A stretch of DNA of 64,000 nt from Bidens hawaiensis. Its lineage: Eukaryota > Streptophyta > Magnoliopsida > Asterales > Asteraceae. A model generated the notes under the pieces. That model was not told where the DNA came from and did not search any database. It saw only the letters and a program-made list of their open reading frames with translations. Numbering within the stretch: position 1 is the first letter of the stretch; every line of letters starts with the position of its first letter. The stretch spans positions 183,385 to 247,384 of the forward strand of contig JAIQDT010003845.1 in assembly GCA_021521415.1 (NCBI GenBank). Reading direction: 5' to 3'. Made by a program: the position numbers and the translations under genes. This document shows, piece by piece, positions 22,027 to 33,847 of the stretch.

Positions 22027-23289
22027 TCAAGAAACGCGTGCATGCTTTTGTTTGGTTTTGTTGGATAAAAAGTTTAAATATATACCTATTAGTCTATTTT
22101 TTTTAACGCATACCTATCAGTCTATTATTTGCAGGATTTTTTTGTTTAGGATTTGTTTAACATATTAAAATCCTTTTATTTTTATTTTTTTTACAGTCTT
22201 TTCACCGGGGTCAAAAAATATTTCTTCGTTGAATGTGTGACTAAGTAGCAAAAGTTGACATCCAAAATTGTTGGTTGGATAGTAGTAGCAAGAACAAAGA
22301 GTAGTGAAGTATGAGTAGGAAACATAAAAAAGGTCTACCGAAAATCGAATCTAAGATGATGAAGTCCACAAGAATCGATAAGTTTTGTTATTGTAATAAA
22401 ATCAAAATAATGAAAAGCCTATAAAGTCAAGTCTAGGTCTTGTGTGATGTTGATGTTTGTACTTAGGGGTGTTTGGGTATTCTTATTTTTACCTTCTTAT
22501 AATTTATTCATTTTTAAATATTAAAATAGTGTTTAGATAATTTAACTTATTAAACATTTTAAAAGAAAAGAAGTTTTAATAAATTAGGATTTTATAATTT
22601 ATGAAAAACTCTTTATATAAGGTATAAATAGGTGTAAATAAGGAATCACAAACATGCCTTAATATATAGAAAATGTAATTACTATCCATGTGTGCTTCTT
22701 AACTAATTAGTGTATTTTTTTATTTTATACTTCTAGTTTTAGTTGACTTGTAAAGCCGTAATCAAAGGGATACAAGTTTTGTACATGTAAGGGTAACACC
22801 TTAAAAGAAGCATCGACACAAATGCAATTGAAAGAGCCTTGCTCAGAGCATTGTTACGAAAGGAGATTAAGAGAGCATAAGGGCTCGGTAAAAGACAAAG
22901 GCGGTCGTACAACATACGACAGCTGGAAATAGGACAAATCCATCGTGCTCAACCAATAGAAACGTGCTATCGCGCATGGCCATGAGAAATAATAGTACAA
23001 CTGTAGATGCGATATTGCCTTGTATATATATATCTCAAATATCTGTAAGAATGCTCATAATATATGAATATCAAATATATCATTTCACCTTTAACTATGT
23101 GTTTTCTATAAACTATCATACATCTCAAATATCACTCAAATTACTTGTTCATCATAGCCTATCTAGATCCATAATCATAATATTTAACCTCTAGTACGTC
23201 ATCAAATATTCAACTTTTTAACAATTAACTCTGAAGAATTTTTTATTGTCGTATGTTTTTACGATATTAAGACATACAAATATGATAGA
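22027..23289. other. Intergenic, no gene seen
   Basis: AT-rich. The longest frames are short and have no recognisable domain. A GAGCATAAGGGCTCGGTAAAAG stretch near 22870 is moderately GC-rich but without a protein signal. Confidence 0.45.
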
Positions 23290-23343
23290 CTAGTTTTTAT
23301 CCCCCCATATTACCGGGGTTGTTTTACATTTTTCGCTTCTATA

Positions 23344-23390
<47 letters not shown>

Positions 23391-23760
23391 TTTATTGTAA
23401 AAAAATAATAATATATTTAGAGTTTGATGATAAATTAGTTTCAAAAATAAATGAGACGTTATAACCCGTTTAAAAGCTATTTGGGTTTGGTGAGATCTAT
23501 GACCAGCTTATTTTTTTACTATACAATTGTTTTTTAAATATAAATAATATTTTTTAAATCAAATATTAATTTAGAGTATATCCTTATTTTATAGGATTTT
23601 CATATCAAATATTTGGTGAGATTAATTTTCAATATAATGAGATGTTATAACTAAGGGCTAATATTGGTTTTGTGAGACTCATACTCATTAATTCGAATCA
23701 AATGCATAAGAAACATACATTAAAGAAACAAATCTGGTTGCTTGAGATGACGGGGAGCAA
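23290..23760 (-). mobile_element. Helitron 3' end (non-autonomous)
   Basis: Read on the minus strand the segment ends with a short GC hairpin (CCCCGGTAATATGGGG, about 23303-23318), then ATAAAAACTAG at 23290-23300. A hairpin followed by CTAG is the Helitron 3' signature. The preceding 450 bp resemble, on the opposite strand, the sequence before 60499, which has the same kind of end. The 5' (TC) end was not located, so the right limit is approximate. Confidence 0.6.
23347..23389. repeat. (TA)n microsatellite
   Basis: About 21 TA units in the Helitron-like segment. Confidence 0.95.
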
Positions 23761-24261
23761 CCACAAAACTTTTAAAGGTTTCGTTTATATATATATTTAA
23801 GATTAAGATAATCGATACATAGTCGTTGTATAATAGTCTTTACAACAATTAACAATACATTTTTTTATTTTCTAAAGACTTTACAGCTTTTAACACATTT
23901 TAAATAAACCAAAAAGCCAGAAAATACCCTTAAAATTTTTTACCAATGCGCTATCTTAAAAAAAGTTATAAATAACTAATGTTTTAGTTCGTAACTAGTT
24001 AGGGGTGAGCAAACGAATCTTACCCACCATACCCAACCCGAACCCATTTCCGACATGTACCCGTTTAATGGTATTTTCAGGACCCGGGTTTATGGGTGCA
24101 CCCCGTACTTACCTAACACATGACTCATGACTCATCTTATCACAATCTTGGGTGGGCCCCAATATAGTTTTTAGTTTCACACAAAAGACCACATGGCTTG
24201 ACATCAGCCCATATTACGGCCCACACACAACCCGTGACTTAATAGTTAGTTAATAATAATA

Positions 24262-24270
24262 ATATATAGA
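24262..24270 (+). promoter_or_regulatory. TATA-like box of the DIR1-like gene
   Basis: AATATATAG lies about 135 bp before the ATG at 24403, a normal distance for a plant gene with a short leader. It is the best TATA-like match upstream, but the region is AT-rich. Confidence 0.4.
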
Positions 24271-24402
24271 TAGTACATAAATTATTCCTCCTTCACGGGT
24301 CTTATTAATTTGGGCCCTACTTTAAGCCCTTTAAGTATACAACTTATTTTACAACTTGTGACAACATATTATAGACATATAGTGATATTAAAACTTACTA
24401 AA

Positions 24403-24699
24403 ATGGTAGCTAAGGCTCAAGTTGTGGTAGTTTTGGTGTTGGTGTTGGCGTTGGCGGTTGCGATTGGCGCGTTGGAAATATGCAACATGACCAAGGACGG
24501 TTTGGTAGTGTGCAAGCCGTCAGTGACGAATCCAGGCCCAGTGGACCCCACACCAGAGTGTTGCAAAGCGGTTGAGGGGGCTGACATTAAATGTTTGTGT
24601 TCGTATAGGAACTCGAGTATGTTGCCTTCTTTAGGAATTGACCCGGTGCTTGCGGTGGGGTTACCCGTTAAGTGTAGCCTCCCCGCTCCGCCTTGCTAA
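24403..24699 (+). CDS. DIR1-like putative lipid-transfer protein
   Basis: A single-exon gene of 98 codons. The ATG at 24403 is preferred over the upstream in-frame ATG at 24310, because it is followed directly by a signal peptide (MVAKAQ, a Val/Leu/Ala-rich core, cut near IGA/LEIC). The mature part has the eight-cysteine pattern C, C, CC, CxC, C, C, with ECC and CLC in the middle and a final PPC. The opening EICNM and the GIDPVLA segment match the DIR1 branch of non-specific lipid-transfer proteins. Arabidopsis DIR1 is apoplastic and phloem-borne, binds lipids and is needed for systemic acquired resistance. Secretion and lipid binding are well supported here; the immune role is inference. No neighbour is functionally linked. 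Confidence 0.9.
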   Translation: MVAKAQVVVVLVLVLALAVAIGALEICNMTKDGLVVCKPSVTNPGPVDPTPECCKAVEGADIKCLCSYRNSSMLPSLGIDPVLAVGLPVKCSLPAPPC

Positions 24700-24868
24700 T
24701 TGGTGGTTCATGGTGATTGGATGCTTTTGTGATGGTGGAATAATAATATATATTGTGTTTGTGGGTGAAACTATGTGATAGGAGAGTGAAGATATCATGT
24801 CGATGCAAGACACTACGTTTCAGTGAAATATATTATTATGTGTTCTCTATTTTTTTTTTACAGATTTG

Positions 24869-25042
24869 AATAAAATGAATTATCATAAAGTGCATATTTT
24901 AGTTTTTTTTTCTTTTGTTTTTTTTTCTCTAAAAGTTTACTAAGTTCATCAAGTTTTAATAAAATGAATTATCATACAGTGTACAGTTTAGTTTTTTTTT
25001 TCTTTTTTATTTTTTTCTAAAAAGTTTACTAAAGTTCATCAA
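24869..25042. repeat. Direct duplication of about 88 bp, T-rich
   Basis: TAAAATGAATTATCATA is followed by CAGTG or AAGTG, TTTAGTTTTTTTT and GTTTACTAA; it begins at 24871 and again near 24959. It lies in the probable 3' untranslated or downstream region of the DIR1-like gene. Confidence 0.75.
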
Positions 25043-25526
25043 GTATTAAACTTTGAAGTGATTTGGACTTTGAGTAAAGGGGGTTTTTTCCATAGCTTAT
25101 GAATAGGGGTTGTAAACGAGTCGTATTTGCTAATTGACCAACAAGAATCTGAACATGGCACAAGACCAAAAGACGAGTCAGACACATGAACTCGGACTCA
25201 ATACAAGTTTTCACGTATCTATAACTGGTTATAGAAACCCACAGGATAAGTTAATGTATATATTACAATCAATAATTTAATACAAATAAAAAAAAGATAA
25301 CTAAGTCTCTTTATATTATGTTATAAAAAAATATATTACAAACATAGTCGCTTTATATCAATTTGAATTTTAAATCGAGACTGGGTTGTTCTACCATCGG
25401 TATAGAATAATGAAATGCCTTTGGAAGCAACATTTAAGCGGGGCAGAGGTTATTAGGTTAATAATCATAAAATAAAATTAAAAACATTAGCATAAATATA
25501 AGACAAAGTTTTAGTAAATACATGCA

Positions 25527-25598
25527 GCGTTTGTAGTCCAACGGTTAGGATAATTGCCTTCCAAGCAATAGACCCGGGTTCGACTCCCGGCAAACGCA
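25527..25598 (+). tRNA. tRNA-Gly (anticodon TCC)
   Basis: A 72 nt cloverleaf without intron. The acceptor stem GCGTTTG pairs with CAAACGC, followed by discriminator A. The anticodon stem TTGCC/AGCAA-type encloses loop CTTCCAA, giving anticodon TCC. The T arm GGGTTCGACTCCC and the A/B-box elements AGTCCAACGG and GGTTCGACTCC form the internal Pol III promoter. A T-run (25599 on) follows as terminator. CCA is not encoded, as expected for a nuclear gene. Confidence 0.95.
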
Positions 25599-25699
25599 TT
25601 TTTTATTTATTTGCTATTTTTTTCTAGCAGTTTCTAAGGTTATTAATGGCACTCTGTATCTGAACAATATTATTCTTGTTTCTAATTGATAAAATATAT

Positions 25700-25990
25700 A
25701 TTAAATATCGTCTCGAGCTCATTTTCAGAAGCTCGAGCTAGGCTATGTAGTGTGAAATTAATACATATAAGTCCAAAAGTATTAAAACTTAAAAATACAC
25801 CATGCTCGTTAAGGCTCAACGACAAGCCTACAAGATCTTACCATACATGGCTCGAGCTAGGGGTTGACAAGTAAACGAGCTTTATTTGAGACTCGACCTT
25901 GACTCAAGCTCAATAAGGTTCGGCTCGTTTCGAGATTTTTATTTTTCAATCTTGAGAAGCTCGCAAGCAGCTTCACTCGTTTGTACCCCT
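25700..25990. repeat. Dispersed GAGCTCG-type repeat
   Basis: CTCGAGCTCATTTTCAGAAG, GGCTCGAGCTAGG, AACGAGC and GGCTCGTTTCGAG belong to the same family as the copies near 33100, 40700 and 62650. No gene. Confidence 0.6.
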
Positions 25991-26182
25991 ACTCAAAAAC
26001 CAGTTGGCCAAGATTCAATAGAGAAGATAAATTATAATATAGTCATTAGTCAAGTTGACTGAAAACATAAGCAGGTTAAACCAGCAAGTAACTTTTTGCC
26101 ATGTAAAAAAAAATCACTTTTTTCGGTTATTGTATCAAACATCATACTATGAGAAAACAATCAATCAATGTACACAAAATAT

Positions 26183-27177
26183 TCAAGCACTCCTTAATTT
26201 GATCCTCAATCTCCTAGCAATATCTACGGCTTTCGGATGCACTGGCCTCTTACTAGAATCACATTGTTCGGTTTCCACCCAAGTCACAACCTTTTTCAAA
26301 ACTAACCGAGGCACTTTTTTACCGCCTAGGTTTGACTTTTTCATACCCTTTTCCATTGACTTTTCCAAGAACTCCATGAACCAGTTTCCAGCCTCTTTCT
26401 CAATCTGCTTCCCGAGTTTTATCGTATCGGTCAAACTACCCGGTGACGTTGACTTTTTTCCCATGACTGTTGACTTTTGTTGACTTATGTGTAATGGGTA
26501 TTTTCGGATGGTGTCATGCAAGATCTGAGTGTCTTTTAAATCTTTGTTAGCTGTTTCGGTTGCGGCTTTGATTGACACCATGTTGGTTATCGCTTGAACG
26601 ATTTGGTTATGGAAGTCAAGAAACTGCTCAAAACAATCGGTCGGGTCATCAGAGTTAGCTGACTTGGTCAAAGCAGATAAAGTCCTGCAATTTAAATAAA
26701 AACTTGATGTTAGATGCAGCAAGAAGAGCGACCCGCCTGACCCGTTAGCACGTTTTTTTCGGCAGTTTTTTTAGTTTTTATAAATATGTAATGCACCAAA
26801 AATATTACAAAATCTGTTTTGTTAAATAATAATCTTACTTTCATTTTAGGCGTTTAATAAATAACTAACGCGCTATATGAAAGGTAAATATTATAAATTT
26901 ATAATAAAGTGATTTAAAAGGTTGCATTCATTAAATATACACACAATGGTTTTTCAATCAAATTTAATAATTTAGCAAACGGGTCGAAATGCCACTTGTA
27001 CATAACAAAGAACATGCTCAAATAATCATACTTGAGAGACCAAACAAGAGTTTCGGTTGCTGAGGCGTTCCTAAGTGACTGATGGGCAATTTTCTGCGCT
27101 CTTTCTTGTTGTTGTACGGCTTCCTAAAATGCATCATTATCATTGTTCATTCATAAGAGTTTAAAAAAAATTAAAAA

Positions 27178-27212
<35 letters not shown>

Positions 27213-29269
27213 TTGAAGTTACCTTTTCCAGTAAGCTAAACTTTTGTGGCAAATTAAATGATAAACTGGTTTTGGAAGATGAACGCGGAGAAGACAGTAC
27301 TCGTGTGCTCTGCGAACTTGGTGGTGTGACATTAATTTTTCCTGCAAATTATTAAAACAAAAGGACCACTTAAGAAACTTAATTATCTGAACAAATTCTC
27401 ATGATCAAGATTTCATGTCTTGCTTGTGACTTTAATAAGCGTGCTAAAGCGTTTTTTGATCATTTTCAACAACTGTTGATATGACATCTTGAACAAGAAT
27501 TCGTGTACATGTAAATGTGACATAGCGCCTTATTTGTCATTGATTAATTATTTTAAAGCAGTTTTTATTGGCATATGTGACATCGATGCAGCGAGTGTCA
27601 TAGCATCAACTAGTGAAACATAGGCCTGTAAACGAACCCATGAACAAAAAAATTGTGTTCGATTAATTAAACGAACGAACATGAACACATGTTTCGTTCG
27701 TTCATTTATGTTCGTTTATTTATGTTCATTTATGTCCAGTATTTATGTTGGTTTACATATTAATAGAAAATAATTAAATATTATTTTGAAAAGTCAGCTA
27801 CTTAATGGTTTAATATTTGTTCATTTGTGTTGATTTAAATATATTCATTTATGCTTGTTTGTGTTCATTCACATTTGTTCATATGCGTTCATTTATGTTT
27901 GTTTTTTGTTCACTTGTATTCATTTATGTTCATGAACTGTTCATTTAGAATTTAAACAAACGAACATGAACACAAAATATGTGTTCGACTAAGTGTTCGT
28001 GTTCGTTTAAAGTCAAACAAACGAACACGAACATGTCCTCGTTTGTTTACCAAAAACATCAATAATTTACCAATAAAATCAAAATAAGGTTGGTTGCTAA
28101 AGACAGTGACAAATAGTAAAGTTGGTTGTTAAAAATGACAAAAAAAAGTGATTTTTTTTTCTAAATCTTTAAATTTGACATTAATATAAAAAAAACATAC
28201 AAATGTACAACCAGAATTAGGCATGTCAAGATTTCAACAATTTTACCAATAAAATCAAAATAAGGTTGGTTGCTAAAGACAGTGATAAATAATAAAGTTG
28301 ATTGTTAAAAATGAGAAGAAAAAAAAAAGTAACTTTTTTTTTCTAAATCTTGCAATTTGCCATTAATAAAAAAAATATACACATAACACATGTACAACCA
28401 GAATAATACAAAACTTAATAAAATGAGAAGTGGTGTGTACCTACAGATGAATTAAAAGGACTTCTTAACATCTTTACCATAGAAGATGAAACACAGCTTT
28501 TATTAACAATCACAGGACTTTCAGTAATAACCGAACAACATTTTTTCGCAGCCGTAAATTGATCAAAAGGCGTTGACGATTCACAAATCCCATGTTCTCT
28601 TTTCGGCCCTACAACCCAAGAACTTCTTCTTGAACCCGATACCTTCGTGTTTAAATTCAAATTCTTATTAAAATGAGTTGATTTTTCACAAATCCCATGT
28701 CCGCTTTTCGGTCCTATAACCCAAGAACTTCTCCTAGAACCCGACAACTTCCCGTTTAGATTTAAATTCAAAGATGATGCACAAACACTATGTTCATCCT
28801 TTCGAGATGTAACCCACGAACCTCTTTTAGGAGTACAAAATTTCGGATTTAAACTTGATATACGATCAAGATTCTCGACTACCTTTTTATTTACAATCTC
28901 CCCCTTTCCATTAAACCCGAGTAATGGTTCAGGCATTCCAACGAACACTTGGCGGCCCGGGACCGGTTTCACGCCTTTAGCCACCGGAACAAGTGAACCG
29001 AACTCTAATTTTTCCACAAACACAAACTGCCCAAGCTGGATTTGATTACTGAGAATAAGATCAGAAGGTAAACTCACGTAAACCGAATGAGACGAGTCCG
29101 AAACTTTAACGCAAAACCCCTGTTTCGGCCAGAGGTCTTTCTCGTCAAGATCGACTGGCATTATATCGGTAACTTGTAAAAGTGTATTCCGGTGTTCACT
29201 TGTGGGTTTCACACCTGAATTCATTCCGTCTAACAGCTTCAACAGTGATCCCGGTGTCAATTTCGACAT
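26183..29269 (-). CDS. DUF936-family protein, four exons, complete
   Basis: Exons on the minus strand: 28441-29269, 27223-27341, 27032-27123 and 26183-26684 (TGA or other stop at 26183-26185), all with GT-AG ends and consistent phases (1, 0, 2). The total is 1542 nt, 513 residues. The start [16 protein letters not shown] fits the family opening; an upstream in-frame ATG at 29410 would add a non-family extension. Residues 1-130 carry the conserved N-terminal block ([48 protein letters not shown]). The middle is Ser/Arg-rich with a repeated GSRRSSWV motif (about residues 175-250). The C-terminal block has LSALTKSAN and [13 protein letters not shown]936 proteins are plant-specific; the CORD members disorder cortical microtubules in xylem. 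A microtubule role here is inference. Intron 1 is 1.1 kb and full of repeats. Confidence 0.9.
27181..27208. repeat. (TA)n microsatellite in DUF936 intron 2
   Basis: Fourteen TA units, about 15 bp before the donor side of exon 2 at 27223 as read on the plus strand, hence just inside the intron. Confidence 0.9.
27620..28060. repeat. TTCGTTCATTTATGTTC dispersed repeat in DUF936 intron 1
   Basis: Many copies of GTTCATTTATG, GTTCGTT and AACGAACATGAACAC in both orientations form a partly palindromic block. This is a common plant dispersed repeat; there is no gene. Confidence 0.7.
28055..28405. repeat. 178 bp direct duplication in DUF936 intron 1
   Basis: CCAATAAAATCAAAATAAGG, TTGGTTGCTAAAGACAGTGA, TCTAAATCTT and TGTACAACCAGAAT occur in the same order from about 28070 and again from about 28248. 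The length matches the satellite monomer only by chance; the sequences are unrelated. Confidence 0.8.
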
Positions 29270-29284
29270 TTCATTAATTTTTTT

Positions 29285-30290
29285 CAAATTTTGAAATTTG
29301 TAAAATTGAGAACGGGAAACTGAAAATGATATTGATTGAACAAAACCCAGTTGTTTAATTGAAATATTGTGATGAAATTTAGGGTTTTTGAGTTCAAATT
29401 CAGTTTTCAAAATTCGTTAAATTGGGAACAGGGTATTGAACAAGATGCTAATCAGACAAGACCCAGATGTTTAATTGAACTGTTGTGATCAATTTTCGGT
29501 GATTCTTGAACAAATTATGAAAAAAAAATAGAGTTTTTGGGTGTAATTCAGTTTACAAAATTCGCAAAACTGGGAACAAATTTCATAAAATTGGAAACAG
29601 GGTATTAAACAAGATGATGATCAAATTGAAACTGGGTGTTCAATTGAAGTCTTGTAATGATTATGAACAGATTTTGAAAAAAATTAGGGTTTATGGGTTT
29701 AATTTCAGTTTTCGAAATTCGCAAAATTGGGAACAAATTCCGGAAAACTAAGAACAGGGTATTGAACAAGATGATAACAGAACAAGAATTACGTGTTCAA
29801 TTGAAGTTTCGTAATGATTCACGAACAGAATTTGAAGATATTAGGGTTTATGTGAACGAATTCAGTTTCCAAAAATCGCAAAACTGGGAACAAATTCCGT
29901 AAAACTAGAAACAGGGTATTGAACAAGATATTGATCAGACAAGACCCAGCTGTTTAATTGAACAATTATGATCAGTTTACGGTGAATTAGGGTTTTTGTG
30001 TTCAAATTCAGTTTCCAAAATTCGCAAAACTGGGAACAAATTCCGGAAAACTAAGAACAGGGTATTGAACAAGATGATGATCGAACAAGAACTAAGTGTT
30101 CAATTGAAGTAGTGTAATGATTCACAAACAGAATTTGAAAAAAACTAGGGTTTATGAGTTCAAATTCAGTTTTCAAAATTCGCAAAACTGGGAACAAATT
30201 GCGGAAAACTGAGAACTGGGTATTGAACAGGATGATGATTGAACGGTAATCAGGTGTTGAATTGAAAAATTGTGATGGATTTACGGAGAT
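29285..30290. repeat. Five to six degenerate tandem copies of the DUF936 leader region
   Basis: A unit of roughly 110-190 bp recurs: AAAATTCG.AAAACTGGGAAC, AGGGTATTGAACAAGATG, TGTTCAATTGAAGT and TAGGGTTTATG, near 29400, 29520, 29690, 29850, 29990 and 30150. The copy nearest the gene (29285-29420) contains the start of the DUF936 transcript region, so the others are amplified leader or promoter sequence. A few short frames arise by chance. Confidence 0.8.
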
Positions 30291-30398
30291 TAGTTGAACA
30301 GAGTTTGAATGAATTTAGGATTTTTGGTTATGGGAGCGTATTGTGGAGCGTTTAAAGATGAAGGTGAAAAGGTCAGCTTATTATTTACTGTTGACTTG

Positions 30399-30411
30399 TT
30401 TATTATTATTA

Positions 30412-30441
<30 letters not shown>
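30399..30441. repeat. (TTA)n microsatellite
   Basis: TTATTATTATTG then about ten TTA units. Confidence 0.9.
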
Positions 30442-30445
<4 letters not shown>

Positions 30446-30544
30446 ATTTGGGCGGGTAGAGTGGCTTAAACGATGTCGTTTAGGGATATTTGGACGTTTC
30501 AATATATGAACAGAAGTAACCCTGAAGTTTTGATAACTTGACAC

Positions 30545-30850
30545 TATAGGAGTGAGCGTTCACGAGTACTGGTATTTGTTTTTTAAGTAGGTTTCGGTAT
30601 TTTTAGTGGTGTCAGTATCGATCGGTATGGTATTCAGTATTTTATTTAGGGATTAGACCGATATTGTATTGAAATATACTGGTATTGAAAATGAGTGAAA
30701 TCATATACCGGATATTGTACCGATTGAAATACCCGAAACTGAAAACATCAAAAACTAGTACCTATACTGATTGAAAATATCGGGCATGATATTTACAATG
30801 GTACTAGTATGACATCGGTACTCATCATTCATGTTTTTGGTCTCGGTGTT
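30545..30850. repeat. Dispersed GGTACC/TTCGGTA-type repeat
   Basis: Text such as GATCGGTATGGTATTC, AAAATGAGTGAAATCATATACCG and GATATTGTACCGATTG is shared with 63560-63760 and 63870-64000 (AAAATGAGTGAAACTGTATACC). No gene. Confidence 0.65.
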
Positions 30851-30859
30851 TTCAATTAG

Positions 30860-31870
30860 TGTGGTTTTCGGATTATGGTTTCACACGTTTTATGTACAGT
30901 AATTGTACGATATTGACTGGCCTCTCACCATAAAAACCCCTAAAGTGATTTGGCGTGCGTTGGTTCATATTACTAGTATGTAATGGGTTTTTTTATATAG
31001 TTGTCTTTTGCTTTTGTTGAAAATGATATTTTCAAAATCATACTATTTGATAAACCTGTTTTCACGGTTCCTCGTGTCAATCCAGTCTTAAAAATTGACC
31101 GTCTTCAAATGATGGATGCAACTATTTTGACCGAGTCACTTAAAAACGATTCATTACAAAAGTTATGCAAAGAGCTTAGGGTTAACTTAGTATCTAGCAC
31201 ACATGCGAGTTGACAACATTATAAACATGGAATTAAAAGTATATGAAAGATCAATCTATACAATGATTGATAATGTTCTTACAATAGAAATGTATATCAA
31301 TCGTTGTCTAGCATCGCCATCCTCGGTCCATATGTATGTGGTCATTACCTCGTACTGAAATGACGATGCTGACGATTCTTGATTCATTATGGTTGACATC
31401 TACATTTTGTGTTTGATCATTGTAATTTCCAGTTTACTATAGACCTACATGTATTAGTATATATAGGTAGGAAACCCGTACGATGCTGTCGTGAGGCAAT
31501 TTATAATGTAGTATTCATATATCTATATTTCCTTCTCATGACAAATAAATCTTGTCCATGATTAAACATCTTTGCAAACTATAATGGGTTTTTTTGTATT
31601 TACTTTACAAACGTGATAAATAACGATTAAATAAAAAAAATTGTCAAATAATAGCCGTTCTTTGATTTTATGTCAACTAAATACTATTCAAGATTAACAA
31701 AAATAAAATATATTTTTTTGAATACAAATCAACATTTTCATTTTTTTGTCATGTTAGAAGTCGACAAGTCATCAATCAAAATAGATATCACATTATCTAT
31801 ATGAAGCTTGCAACGTTAATTTTTAATATAACTATTTTTAAGTGTGTAAACAGAATTCCATAATGTTATT
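30860..31870. other. Intergenic, no gene seen
   Basis: AT-rich. The longest frame (31001-31213, plus) has 70 codons and no recognisable domain. Confidence 0.45.
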
Positions 31871-31875
31871 TATTA

Positions 31876-32185
31876 GGCTATGCGTAGTGGAGAGGCTACA
31901 AAATGGGGCGTTTTGCGCCATGTGACGTCCAATCAGCAAAGGATAGGAATTTGTTTTTGGGAGTGTAATGGTGTAGGGCTACAAATAGTAATATAATAAT
32001 ATATACATATATATGTATATATATAACACATAACACACACACATATGCATAAAATAATAATATATCCCCCTCCCTCTTCCGGCGACAAAAACATCCCGCC
32101 CCCGCCCCAAATTCGGCCAGGGGGGCGGTGTGCTCCACAAAAATCGCCCCTTTTCGCCCCAATTTCTCGCCCAGTGCGCATAGCC
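31876..32185. mobile_element. PIF/Harbinger (Tourist-like) MITE
   Basis: TTA duplications at 31873-31875 and 32186-32188 flank a 310 bp segment starting GGCTATGCGTAGTGG and ending CCCAGTGCGCATAGCC. TTA target sites with GG-starting inverted repeats are typical of the Tourist group. The interior has an (AT)-rich stretch and GC-rich text, no gene. Confidence 0.85.
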
Positions 32186-33039
32186 TTATATTTAATGATT
32201 TGAAAACCATACCGATTGTCATCAAACCGAACGCTCTAACAATTCAATTCACCAATTGGAATATCTTGAAAACCGGATAACCAATTATCAAACAAACCAC
32301 TATATCGATTCAACTAACTAATTAAAACAACCTTAGTTTATGTATTGTGCGAATCAAACCCACAACACCCCACATGTCACATCATACTTAGCGCCCCAAC
32401 AACACAACATAGGGTGTTGGAAGGGGCTTTGGCCCTTTGGGCGTGGACGGGTACTGGTCGCAAGCCCCTTTCATGTGTATGGCCGCATAGCCTTCTCTGT
32501 GGAGCCCTTTCTACCAAGTCTATTTGACCAAACGTGACAACTTTTTTTCATCTTAAAGCCTCTTTAGAGCCTCCACAACAGCCTTAAAATCGAATAATGC
32601 CAAAATCACTTTACAATTATGCAATTTTTGCCAGATTGTCATGCAACTTAAATTAAAACAAGTTATCACATTCAATAAAGCAAATTAAATGAATTATATG
32701 ACTCAAATTAATATTGATCATATGCAGTTTTGTTGGCTAACCATCAAAATTTGTTACCGAAAAACTCACGAGACCCTTAGTTTTAAAAAGTCTCAAAACG
32801 TCGTAAAATCATCTCAAAAGCCTTTAGACGAAGGTCAGATTTGGTCAAATATAAGGTCTAGAGGAAGCTCGTATGCATAAATGACCAAAAGATGAATAGA
32901 TTATGATATGTTTAACTTGATTAAAAGGCTTATACGTAAAAGAGACAAAAAAGATGCAACTTTTGGTTGTTCATAAAGCTTATTGGTTTGTACATAGAGC
33001 AACACCTCGTGTACATGAAGCTCTCGCCTTTGCTTTCCA

Positions 33040-33585
33040 GACCTAAACACAAAGGAGCTACGGGTACAAACGTGCTCACGAGCTACTCGAGATCGGCTCG
33101 TTAAACAGCTCGAACGAGCCGAACTTAATCGAGCCCGAGCCCGAGCCTAAAAGTAAGCTCGTTTAATAAACGAGCCCGAGCCCAAGCTTCACTTATCGAG
33201 CTCGAGCCGGCTCGCAAGCCTTAACAAGCCTGCCATTTATATAATTTTTTAAAATATATATTTAATAATTATTAATTAATATATATATATATGTATAATA
33301 TCATGTTATAAAAAATAAATAAAATTAACTAAATAATATATATATTTTATACAAAAAATTATAATAGAAAAAATATATAAAAATAATTATAACATTCAAA
33401 AACAAACTTATAAATGGTAAACGAGCTGAGCCTGAGCCGAGCTCGAGTTTGAAAAATCTACTCACGAGCCGAGCTCGAGTTTGAAAATTCTACTCACGAG
33501 CCGAGCTCGAGCTTTGGAAATAGAGCTCGTTCAAGCTCTATGTAAGTTAAACGAGTTGGCTCGGCTCGTTTGCACCCCTACTCGG
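33040..33585. repeat. Dispersed GAGCTCG-type repeat, full-size copy
   Basis: A GC-rich left part (GAGCTACTCGAGATCGGCTC, CGAGCCCGAGCC) is followed by an AT-rich centre (33240-33400) and then a right part with AACGAGCTGAGCCTGAGCCG and GAGCCGAGCTCGAG repeated twice, closing with GGCTCGTTTGCACCCCTA. It is the reverse-strand counterpart of 40695-41530, which has the same AT core (TTAATTAATAATTATT). Confidence 0.8.
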
Positions 33586-33847
33586 AGCGCCTCACACTTT
33601 CTAATTAGATTTTAATCATGTAAAATCATGCTTAAAAACAAATCAAAACAAAGGGTAAAATAAATAAACAACTTTCAACTTATATGGTCTCAAAGGCTAT
33701 TTCTCATTTCAATATTAATCCAAAACAAACACTTTTCAGTACTACTACCAGACTCTTAACTTAAAAGCTGTAAATAAACCGCCCTATAACACAGGAACAC
33801 ATATTGTTTAGACTCGAGGGCGAACGCAAGGGCAAAACGGTAATTTC

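Noticed and set aside
24310..24402. Upstream in-frame ATG of the DIR1-like gene
   Set aside because: It would put 31 extra residues before a clear signal peptide; the ATG at 24403 gives a canonical secreted lipid-transfer protein.
26055..26483. 142-codon plus-strand frame
   Set aside because: It is the complement of the last exon of the DUF936 gene; splice sites and family similarity are on the minus strand.
27181..27208. (TA)n in the DUF936 intron as a functional element
   Set aside because: Plain microsatellite; several similar TA runs occur in AT-rich parts of the window.
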